From NCBI GenBank assembly GCA_027923505.1, contig BROI01000026.1, positions 248,001 to 312,000 of the forward strand: a stretch of 64,000 bases of DNA, given 5' to 3'. Position 1 is the first letter of the stretch, and each line of letters starts with the position of its first letter. Below the pieces are notes generated by a model. That model worked only from the letters and a program-made list of their open reading frames with translations, was not told the DNA's origin and ran no database searches. This document shows positions 41,594-50,489 of the stretch, piece after piece. The position numbers and the translations under genes are program-made. Source of the DNA: Mayamaea pseudoterrestris (lineage: Eukaryota > Bacillariophyta > Bacillariophyceae > Sellaphorales > Sellaphoraceae).

Positions 41594-43198
41594 TTATTTG
41601 GCTAGCAGCTTTTTGGGATAGTCTGCCTTGTCAAGCCCCTTTAGAGAATATAAACGAGCAGCTCGTTCTTTTAAAGAGCCACCGCACTTGACTCCCATCG
41701 CCGTCAGTGCGCCCTTCAGTTTCTCTAGTCCGAGAGTTTCAAGTTGCTCAGCTGACTCATATTCGTCGAGTTTTAGGGGTTCAATTGCAAAATCAGCACC
41801 CGCGATACTTCCCGGCGCTCGTGAAAGTTCATTGACGTTTGCTTCTGCTTTTAGGATCTCTAACGATGATGCATCTGGATCTATCGTTCCAAAGGACAAA
41901 TTCGAGTCCTTGTCGGGGTTATCGTAAGTTTCCTTCGCAAGCAACGTCCCGACGATGACAGCATCATCGTGTCTATACTGCGTTTGGTCCGACAAAAACC
42001 GGAGCTCAGTAATCTCGCCAGGATTACAGCTGATTGCGGGGTAAATATGAAAGGCACCTCTATTCGCCTTAATCTGGTATGCCACACCAAGATCCTTGCC
42101 ATTCAGCGAAAAAGATACTTCACCAGTATCGCCATCATATAGGCAGCCAACAACATCGCCCGCCTTGAAATCTTCCGAACCATACGGAGTATTCCTTTCT
42201 CCAAACAGCTTGATTCGCCGGCTCGGATCATACGCCCAACTGTACAAGTCGTCTCCCACGCCGTCACCAGTCGAAGAATCTGGCGAAAAGCCTGCCGTGG
42301 CCCAACCAATTTGGCAAATGCCACCAGTTAGTAACCGCGCTTCGTAGTAGAGTATAAATTTACTGCTAGCATCAGTATTTTGTTCAAGTAAAATACCGAC
42401 AGTGCAAAAGTTGGAAGGACTCTGCATGCACCAACATCCATCTTCCAATGCCAAAACGACATCACCCGACAAGGTGATTAATGCCTCTGGTGGAGCAATG
42501 TCTTGCGTCTTTTGGCGCTTGGAAGCTCTTAAACCTTCCTGCAGTGCACTAAGCGTATTCTGCGAGGCCTTCACTGAAAGTTGATCAGCGCGATCCACAT
42601 ACTCGTGCACTTGTCGATCAATCGCCTCTTTTGCCTGCTCCTTTGCAGACTTCTCCGCATCCAATTCTCTTTTCCATGCATGGAACTGCTTGTGCATTTG
42701 TGACTGTTGCTTCTTTTGCGATACCTCCGCCCAGCTAGGTAGTTGCAGATACCAACCCGGCGCACCGACGCTCGATTTCATTAATGCCTTGGCCATATCC
42801 TCCTTTGTGGCAACTCCGGCTTGTATCTTATCATTCCAATCCTTCCATTCTTGATAGGCAACTTGATCGTTTACGTGCTTGAGTCGGCGACCCTGCAGAT
42901 CGCGGCAGGCGCCAAAGTCAGTTGTTGCTTTGGCACCTGCCTGCTTGGCCGCCCCCTTTAGAAGCGTTCCAAAACCTCCCTTGCCACCTCGAATGCAAGA
43001 AACAATGTTAACTGAATAAAATGAGCATGGTGACAATGCTAATGATTGCGATTTGCTAATTGAGAGAGTCAGGAATTGTCGAGGCCAGTGTGTCTCACGA
43101 CAAACTCGGTCGAGGACGGATTCTGTCGTCGGGCATTCAGACGATGAAAATACAAGGGTCCTGCTCTGAAAGCTAACCAAGATATCGTTTCGGCGCAT
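41594..43198 (-). CDS. SDE2: SDE2-like genome maintenance/splicing protein with SPRY and SAP domains
   Basis: The ATG at 43198 gives 534 aa. Residues 1-72 form a ubiquitin-like domain that ends in the processing site CIRGG/KGGFGTLL, the unmistakable mark of SDE2. Deubiquitinases are known to cut after the double glycine (here Gly71-Gly72) and release a Lys-starting C-terminal part. The next block, FGACRDLQGRRLKHVND...YQEW, is the conserved SDE2 region. A coiled-coil-like charged stretch (about 160-215) follows, then a SPRY domain (about 230-410; GGICQIGWAT, YSWAYD, GDVVGCLYD, VSFSLNGKDLG). The C-terminus has a SAP motif (LKGALTAMGVKCGGSLKERAARLYSL), as in animal SDE2. Known roles are intron-specific splicing in yeast and PCNA/replication-stress control in mammals. 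The inserted SPRY domain is not part of the human protein. Confidence 0.88.
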   Translation of the reverse strand: MRRNDILVSFQSRTLVFSSSECPTTESVLDRVCRETHWPRQFLTLSISKSQSLALSPCSFYSVNIVSCIRGGKGGFGTLLKGAAKQAGAKATTDFGACRDLQGRRLKHVNDQVAYQEWKDWNDKIQAGVATKEDMAKALMKSSVGAPGWYLQLPSWAEVSQKKQQSQMHKQFHAWKRELDAEKSAKEQAKEAIDRQVHEYVDRADQLSVKASQNTLSALQEGLRASKRQKTQDIAPPEALITLSGDVVLALEDGCWCMQSPSNFCTVGILLEQNTDASSKFILYYEARLLTGGICQIGWATAGFSPDSSTGDGVGDDLYSWAYDPSRRIKLFGERNTPYGSEDFKAGDVVGCLYDGDTGEVSFSLNGKDLGVAYQIKANRGAFHIYPAISCNPGEITELRFLSDQTQYRHDDAVIVGTLLAKETYDNPDKDSNLSFGTIDPDASSLEILKAEANVNELSRAPGSIAGADFAIEPLKLDEYESAEQLETLGLEKLKGALTAMGVKCGGSLKERAARLYSLKGLDKADYPKKLLAK

Positions 43199-43857
43199 TG
43201 TTTCATATAAAAAGAATATGAAAGGTACGGCAGGCACGCAGGAGTATTGGACGCGTTCAAGTTGTGGTGTGGGGTGCTCGTGTCGATCATCCGAATCATC
43301 CGAATTGATCCATGTCGCAAGGTTAGCCGATGTTTCATACTATAGCCTCGTATGACGTAATTGACACTGGCACTCGTTTCGTATTATAGCCTTGCGACGT
43401 AATTGACACTGGCACTCGTTTCATACTATTGCCTTGTGACGTAATTGACAGTGGCACTCGTTTCATACTATTGCCTTGTGACTTAATTGACACTGGCACT
43501 CGTTTCGTAGTATTGCCTGCTGACGTACTGTATCAGGAATGGTGTACTCGAGTAGTTGAGACCTATTCATCCATTCCATCTCGAATGGTAGTCCAACGCC
43601 ATCATCTTGGTCCCTTGCAACATCAACCATCAGCTAGTCGATATACCATCCCATATTGTGCATCTAGTGTATGAAACGTTCAGGAGTGTCGCTGGTTTTA
43701 ATTTACTTGATGCTTGGAGCTTGTCGATTCGTCGCCTCCTTTCGACCAGCACTTGTTACTTGTTCCATCCGTTCGTCCAACCAAACTTATTAGAGTACCG
43801 GCACACTTACAATCAGCCGCAACGAGTAGCACGGCCAGAATAGTATCAAATAATGAA
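43199..43857. other. Intergenic with minisatellite; no gene
   Basis: Apart from the 42-bp minisatellite listed separately, I see no gene or RNA here. It contains the 5' flanks of SDE2 and of the decayed Sua5 gene. Confidence 0.5.
43333..43530. repeat. 42-bp minisatellite, about 4.5 copies
   Basis: GACGTAATTGACACTGGCAC landmarks or close variants start at 43354, 43396, 43438, 43480 and 43522, exactly 42 bp apart. The unit also contains CTCGTTTCATACTATTGCC. Each unit holds a GACGTAA CRE-like core. It lies upstream of SDE2 on the other strand and of the decayed Sua5 gene. Confidence 0.93.
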
Positions 43858-44352
43858 ATGCAAGCTTGCGCCGACCGCTTGAAAAAGGGCTAGCTCGTGG
43901 CCTTTCCAACCGAAACCGTCTACGGACTCGGGTGTCACGCCCTCGACGCTGCGGCGGTTCACTTGGTGTTTTTGGCCAAGGAGCGACCACTGACGGACCC
44001 ATTGATTGTTCATGTCAGTGATCAGAAGCAAGCGTTTGAACTATGGAAGGTTAATGATCAGGAACGAGCTATTTTGATGGCTTTATGCACAGCATTTTGG
44101 CCTGGTCCATTAACGTTGGTTGCTCGCGCAAACACTGACATTGTACCAGATTGTATCATGGCAAATACAGAGTTTGTCCTGCGCTGGGCCGAACGGGTTG
44201 ATGGAGCGGAAATTGTTTTATTTCCCTTCATGAAAGCAGCGACTGATTCTAGCGATGCACTTTTGATGGCAATCAAGGATCGTTTGATGCGGGCTGCTAG
44301 TGGTGTCGTCGTTGATTCGATACAAGATTTGGAAAGTCGAATACACCGGTAG
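43858..44352 (+). pseudogene. Decayed Sua5/YrdC (threonylcarbamoyl-AMP synthase) gene
   Basis: The frame from ATG 43858 reads MQACADRLKKG, then a TAG at 43891-43893, then LVAFPTETVYGLGCHALD, the canonical YrdC/TsaC opening. The stop falls inside the family signature K-x-G-x-LVAFPTETVYGLG. Further family motifs follow (KERPLTDPLIVHV, AFWPGPLTLV, up to MANTEFV). At that point the protein jumps to a short stretch (LMAIKDRLMRAASG) like the far C-terminal Sua5 domain. The second half of the nucleotide-binding domain, including the PSAN motif, is absent. Working enzymes make the threonylcarbamoyl-AMP used for tRNA t6A37. The nonsense codon and internal loss together indicate a dead copy; a functional gene should exist elsewhere, as t6A synthesis is essential. 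Confidence 0.8.
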
Positions 44353-44466
44353 CATCGGCATGTAGACTGAACTGTTTATTTTATACTACTGCCCTGTAGA
44401 TCGTCTCCCCACATGCCATCGATGAGCAATCAGGTGGTAAATAAAGTTTATTGATCACTCCATTTA

Positions 44467-47400
44467 TCAAACCATTTTTATTGAAATGATCCAATCAGCC
44501 ATGGCTGATACGTCGGGTTTTCGAATGACCACGCTGCTGGTATGAGACGCGTATGTGAAATCGAGCGCGCGGCCTCCTTCGAGCTTGATGGATTTCGGAT
44601 GAGCGTCCACGCCCATAACAACGATTCGCTCAATTGTTCTATCGCCAGCAAGCTTGTCCAAGAACTCAGTCCATCCAGAGCCCACTTTTACAGCATTAGA
44701 GATAGTCCCATCGCTTCCATGCATGTCCGCAGTAAAATTTGAATTGCAGTACTCGTATAACTTGATGTAGCCTAAAGTCTCTTCGTCATCCATATGGAGT
44801 GTGCCTTTGGCTTGTTTGGCGGAGTCTAGAGCGACAAACAATGTATAAGGATCAGACTTCATCAGAAGGGTCGACCGACGCAGACGTAGCTTCCTTGGAA
44901 TGATTGAGCCACCGCGCTGGTACACGGGGATCTTGTCGATTGGAGCAGATACGCGGATTACTTCCATAGACGAAGGTTGCAACGACGTTGCCACTTTGAC
45001 TAGAGTCTCCGCGTCGTACCAAAGGTCATCGGTGGGGAAAACAACCTCGCATTCAGTAACTCCTGCAGCGGTAATGGGTTTGACAAGGAGGTCTGAACCA
45101 ATTAGATACTGGTCCTCAATGCCCAAAAAGTGATCCGTCTTTGGGTAATGCATCCACATCATCCGCATGACTGGCATACCAGAACGTTCAGCCTCCCGAA
45201 AAACTGTATACCAGAATGGAAGCAATGCATAGCGCTCCATTGTGGCTCTCCGAAGTCTATGCATTGTCTCATCCCCGAACATCCATGGTTCTCGTCGCTT
45301 TGAATCATGGTGCGCGTGTCCTCGAAAGAATGGTTGATAGGCGCCAGCCTGCATCCAACGCGTCATTAGTTCCGCGTCGGCATCACCAAAAAAGCCTCCG
45401 ACATCTGCTCCTACAAACGAAAGTGCTGCCAAATTTAAACTCAAGAGCATTGGTGTCGCGATCACAAGATGGCCCCAATCGGCAGTGTTATCGCCAGTCC
45501 AGATGGCGCCATAACGTTGAGATCCTGCAAAAAACGAGCGACTCAATACGAATGGACGAACTTCTTCATTAGAATCGCTGCGTTTCATCTGGCCTTCCGC
45601 CGTGGCACGATGGAAAAGCATGCCGTAGAGATTGTGCCATTCGCGGTGCTCGTGTCCTGCCAAGTTTTTCAAATCCTTTTGCATTGTGACTTCTGGGCCA
45701 TTGAACACCGACGGCTCATTCATGTCGTTCCACGTAAACAAAGTGGACGTTGATCCTTGATAACGGTTGTATTTAAATTGCTCGGCCCACCAGCTGCGAA
45801 CTTTTTCAGCAGTAAAGTCGAGATATGACGATGCGCCTGGCCAGCACCACCCGTCGTAGTCTTTGCTTCCGTCCTTGTCTTTAATGTACCTGCAGGTTGC
45901 CAAGAAAGATCAGTGCTTTGTTTGCCACTTGAAAATAAACTCGCAAATAAATACTTACAGCCCCATTTGCGTAGCCTCCTTGTGGATATAGTAATTGTCG
46001 TCGCGTTTAATGTGCGGATCAACAATAGTCACCATTCGCCGACCTTGCGACGCTAGCTTCTCCTGCATAATCATTGGCTCTGGGAAAGTTGCTTTGTCCC
46101 AAGTGAAATAGCGCTTACCGTCAGTGTGTTCAATGTCTAACCACAAGACGTCATATGGATAATCAAGCTCCTCAAACTTGCCGTGGACTTGGTAAACGTC
46201 ATTCTCGTCCTTGTAGTTCCAACGGCACTGATGATATCCCAAGCTAAACATGGGTGGCAGCGGCGTCTTTCCAGTCAATTGAGCATATTGTCGATACAAG
46301 GTTTCCGGATCGGGGCCTGGCAGAAAAAAGACGTCTAGGACTCCACTTTCACTAATCCAGTGCGACGTTGTTCCGGACGCATCTTGCATTATGTCGACGA
46401 AAGTTTCAGAAGGGTTAAAGTAAAACAAACCAGACGTCCCAGTATCAATACTGTGACTGACAAGCAAAGGAATGCTACCGTAAAGCGCCATTGTCTCATC
46501 CAACTCGTATTCAAAAACGTCCAGGTTGTATAGACGATAGGGTTCCTTGTAGTACGCTCCATCACCTCGCGTCGTCTTCAATGTCGCCGATGACGCGTGC
46601 TCAGGGATTCCGTAAACATGCTGCGACTGTGGGAAATGTACATCGGCACCGACACTCATTGGCCCAAAAGGCTTGCTGTCAGTGTGTGCACCAAACTTTT
46701 CCTCCCACACGCCTTCGTCGTTGGCTTCAGAAAGCTTTCTGTGCTCGCCTTGATGCTCTTCATTTTCCCCGGCATGCTTCTCCACCAGATGTTCTTTCTT
46801 TTCCTCTCGCGATCCGTCTTCGTAAATTGCTAATCCATCTTCCCAGTAGCCAACAATCTTCTTGCCATGGTGCTGAGACGCCTCGTCTTCATTGGGCGCT
46901 TCATCAAGTCGCTGCTCCACACCGCCTTGATCCTTATACCTACGGACTTCGAAATGCATCAATTGTTGCGCTCCCAATTCAATAATCGGCTTGATCTGAC
47001 CGCTATCGACGTCGGCTTGTCGAAAGAGCTTGACGACAAAAGGATCCAACTGTATCAAAAGAATCGTTCCAGGCTTCCCTGGTATGTCTCCATACTCCAG
47101 ACCCATGTAATTGCCAAGGTTCTCATCGGACCCGGCAAGCTTGTGCAAAATACTCCGACCATTCTCTTCATCTGGTTTAATCCAAATGGCGTGATTGGCT
47201 GCTTGCGTTCCGCCTTCGACCAAGACAAGCTCATCGTATGTGACGCGCGCCTGCTCATAGGCTGTTCCAGCTTGTCCGTAGATTTCCGTGACTCGCATGC
47301 GCGCCATGCCATCATTTAAAGCCGAGACTGTAAATTGCAGTTCATGGTTACTATTCGACTGGACAAGTCGGCCTGAAAGTGTTGGAGGAGGACCGCGGAC

Positions 47401-47748
47401 ATAAGGATCCACCAAGCCGCCATTCGCACCATTTGTATTCGCGTCTCCAAGCAAGCGTCGCTGCAAAGACTTCCATACGCTGCCACCTGCCTTTTCCGCA
47501 GCTTGATGCTCCTCCTGCAGTCGCCTCTGCTGCTCAGCATGCTGTTCATCGTTCGCATCGTTCGCATGAAAGGTGACTGAATCGGGCAAGAGTCGAATCC
47601 TTGGAGCTGTAGCCTCGCGATGTCGACGACAAAAGGAGGTTTGCTGGCACGTACGAAACTTGCTACGGTCCACCGCCATGGCAGAACATGCTAATGCAAG
47701 CACCAGCACGTAGTACTGATAATGATGGTACAGACGGAGGGCTCCCAT
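44467..47748 (-). CDS. GANAB: Glucosidase II alpha subunit (GH31), two exons
   Basis: The exons are 45959-47748 and 44467-45889 (1070 aa). The 69-bp intron has a GTAAGT donor and CTGCAG acceptor; splicing turns QMG into GLYIKDKDG and restores the GH31 core. A signal peptide (MGALRLYHHYQYYVLVLALA) is followed by VDRSKFRTCQQTSFCRRHR, the cysteine-rich start typical of glucosidase II alpha. A Glu/His-rich acidic insert lies at about residues 270-350. The catalytic domain holds DVLWLDIEHTDGKRYFTWD, and WNDMNEPSVFNGPE with the nucleophile Asp652. Further GH31 motifs are FVGADVGGFFG and YQPFFRGHAHHDSKRREPW. In the ER, with a beta subunit, it trims the two inner glucoses of N-glycans in the calnexin quality-control cycle. 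Length and motif order match the family. Confidence 0.94.
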
Positions 47749-48040
47749 GGTGCCAGTCGATGATCATGGGTGAAGAGGGACGATGAGAGGCGTCGCGGAA
47801 TCTTTTCCGAGTACGCGAAGTACCGTACCGCGAGAAATGGGGGTGGGGAAGTTGAAACCGATGCGACGTTTTTCACACTCGTTTGATGCACCTTTCTTCT
47901 TCTTGATGCCACAGCAACATCTCAAGTATTTGATGGAACTCACACAATTACTCTTGATGCTGATAGTCCTTATTCACAAAGGACAATCAACATTTATATC
48001 TCGACACATCGGATCGCACCGGAAATTGGTGCTTACAGGC
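47749..48040. promoter_or_regulatory. Divergent promoter between glucosidase II alpha and DUF938 methyltransferase
   Basis: The two genes face away from each other. TACCGTACCG occurs at 47821-47830. The frame upstream of 48041 is open back to an ATG at 47783, so the methyltransferase may start further left and part of this region may be coding. Confidence 0.35.
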
Positions 48041-48949
48041 ATGTCTGTCAGACAAGAATCGCCGTCGGCTGAACGAAACAAATTGCCCATTTGGGACACT
48101 CTCCAATCGAAAGTCCTGCCACAAATGACTATGGACCGACCGCTTCAAGTGCTCGAAGTCGCAGCTGGTGCCGGAGGTGAGTCATAGGGGTGCTGGCTGG
48201 CCATTGTTAACTGTTTTAGCTGATGAGGTCGAGATCACTGGAGAAGGGGAATAAATACACCAACGCTAACACCCATCATTCATACCTGTACGCTGCATGG
48301 CTACTTTGAAACGTCAAGTCCACACTCAATTATTTGCTGAAAAGCTTTTGGAGCTAAAAATTCCTTTTCGATGGACGCCTACAGATCCAGATGCCACGTC
48401 GCTCGCCTCGATTGCCGCGTACGTTCACGACAAAGATAGCGATGAGCGACTGCGAAATTTTGTGGCCGAGCCGATAAAACTCACCTTGAACGAGCATGGC
48501 ATTGCGGAGGAAGAAACGCGAAGCATTCTGGAGGTCTCGACCTATGATGTCATCATTGCAATCAACCTTATTCACATCAGTCCATGGTCGGCAACTCTGG
48601 GATTAATGCGTCTGGCGGGCAAGCACTTGAAGGATGGCGGAAAGCTTTTTCTTTACGGACCGTATCGCATCGACGGAGCATGCGTAGAGTCGAATCTGTG
48701 AGTTTGCGCCACTTGACGGCGTATCGCGCGTATGTTCAAGCCAGCTTTTAACACTCTTCATATCCTGATTGTTCGTCTTCGCTCAGTCGCTTCGAAGATT
48801 GGCTCAAGTCTCTAGATTCATCATTCGGTGTCCGGAACTTGGAAGATGTCATTGATGTTGCTCGGGCGGCTGGTTTAGAGTTTTTGGAACGGATCGAGAT
48901 GCCGGCCAACAATCTCAGTGTTGTGTTCCGAAAGACAGTTCAAAAGTGA
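48041..48949 (+). CDS. DUF938 / METTL26-like methyltransferase, three exons
   Basis: The exons are 48041-48176, 48319-48697 and 48787-48949 (225 aa), with GTGAGT donors and AG acceptors at 48318 and 48786; the phases agree. The protein starts MSVRQESPSAERNKLPIWDT. Next come the SAM-binding motif VLEVAAGAGG (split by intron 1) and YDVIIAINLIHISPWSAT, which aligns with the CINMAHVSP block of METTL26. The closing blocks are GGKLFLYGPYRIDG, FGVRNLEDV and ERIEMPANNLSVVFRK. Length matches the roughly 200-220 aa family. The substrate of the family is not established. An upstream in-frame ATG at 47783 would add a hydrophobic stretch; I chose 48041 because that is where the family's homology begins. 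Confidence 0.85.
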
Positions 48950-49714
48950 CGATGTGCGATGCGCGTACCGTTCATACGACTACATGTCGACGCAAAGCTC
49001 AAACAACGGGGCCGTGAACGAAAGAGACATCGTAGAGCAACTCATCGGTATGGTACGTGTAGATTGAGAGTATAATGCATAACCAAACTTCGTCTCCGTT
49101 TCTTGCACACGTCATTTGTAACGTAGCTACTTGACAATTATCGCGGGCCTTGAGCTGTATGTACAAATCATAACCATCCTTAATTTTGTTTACCCAATTG
49201 CAAACAGCGCCACACTGTATTGAGCCTTCCTGGCAAAATGTTGTGCTGGTGACTTAGCGACGTAAAACTTGGATCAACAGAATGCTTGTTCGTGTCTCAG
49301 TGTAGTTGCTCGAGCAATTTTATCCTACATGTAAATGAGCATGAAATGTTTGCAAGTTTCGGTAAAGATTCAAACATCTGCTCGGTGAGCGACTCACCAT
49401 TTATTAATCGTCGGTCATTGGTCATTCAATACGTTAAAGTGAGCGCGTTGAGAGGTATTGGCGACGTAGCTTCACATCGCGTGAATGTAATGCGTTCCGG
49501 GCGATGGCTACACGGAGATCACCATAGATGACGCTTATAACTGTTGGTGTCCATGCTGGGAGATGGCGGATAAGCGATTGTTATCGGTGTACAGCGACTT
49601 ATCAAAATGATGCAGCAGCAGAGTCGCTGCCTAGGTGAGCATGTTTGCGAAAAACCATTGTAAGGTGACGCTAGGTACTGTAACTCCACATGCAACGTGC
49701 CTTATAAAGATGAA
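48950..49714. other. Intergenic between convergent genes
   Basis: About 765 bp lies between the stops of the DUF938 methyltransferase and the Josephin gene. I see no gene, tRNA-like fold or repeat in it. Confidence 0.5.
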
Positions 49715-50233
49715 TTATGTATCATTTAAACTTTGGGGTTGCCTGACAAGTAGAATGTGCGAGTCGCTGGAGGACGAGTTAAGTAACAGTGCACACTCCT
49801 CGTGAGAACCAACTTCAGCAGGTGCAGACAGCATCGAGTCCAAGTTCACCCACTTATTGTCTGTACAAGTAGTATCAAAGAGCAGCGCAATCCAATGGCG
49901 ACCTCTCAGAATCCATCCCAAAAACGAGGTGGAAGGGACGTTCCAAAGCACGCCGACACAATCTTTCAAATCACTCGCCCGAAGTTCCTTTCTTTGATCC
50001 CACCACTTTACTTCAAAATTTTGTTGTTGCAATATAATGGTAACTACATTGACATCGTAATTGCCAATTCCTAGCAAACTTTTATGTGGATTCACCCAGG
50101 ACGACTCATCGACAATGGCGTGACAGACTTCGTCAAAGGATTTCTTCGTCAACTCCTGGCGCTGCAACAGATTGTTGACGGCATGGACTGCACACAGCGC
50201 TAAACTTTGTTTTTCGTGGTAGAGTGCTGACAT
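49715..50233 (-). CDS. Josephin-domain deubiquitinase (JOSD-like)
   Basis: This 172-aa protein is almost entirely one Josephin domain. YHEKQSLALCAVHAVNNLL holds catalytic Cys14, GNYDVNVV is the conserved middle motif, RGRHWIAL holds catalytic His113, and WVNLDSML gives the third polar residue (Asn130/Asp132). The length and the lack of ubiquitin-interacting motifs match JOSD1/2 and not ataxin-3. The family cleaves ubiquitin from substrates. It lies head to head with the DUF4954-like gene, 256 bp apart. Confidence 0.9.
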   Translation of the reverse strand: MSALYHEKQSLALCAVHAVNNLLQRQELTKKSFDEVCHAIVDESSWVNPHKSLLGIGNYDVNVVTIILQQQNFEVKWWDQRKELRASDLKDCVGVLWNVPSTSFLGWILRGRHWIALLFDTTCTDNKWVNLDSMLSAPAEVGSHEECALLLNSSSSDSHILLVRQPQSLNDT

Positions 50234-50489
50234 TTAACCTAGGAGTTGAGAACTAACTGTAAAGCAGAAATGAACAGCACTCGCCTCGTCGAAACTCGCG
50301 AGTGATTTTCATCTTGTCATTACCGGTACGACATTTATGGATGCTTTTTATTCCCGCTTCATATTGTCACGCTTTTGCACCTCGCCTTCACCTTCACCGC
50401 GCCGACCGAATGCTGTATTGACATCTACCCGATAACAACTGATAGGTGCAAGCGTATAGTCCGCTCTTTCGCCGACATGTTATAATATT
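50234..50489. promoter_or_regulatory. Divergent promoter between Josephin and DUF4954-like genes
   Basis: It contains TACCGGTACG at 50321-50330 (ACCGGT core as in other 5' regions here) and a TATA-like TATAATATT ending at the ATG at 50490. Confidence 0.4.

Noticed and set aside
30489-43893. TAG reassigned as a sense codon, suggested by in-frame TAG in the protease and the Sua5 copy
   Set aside because: TAG ends several intact genes here (GGT, the B56-kinase, the SRPBCC-like protein), and both affected genes have other damage.
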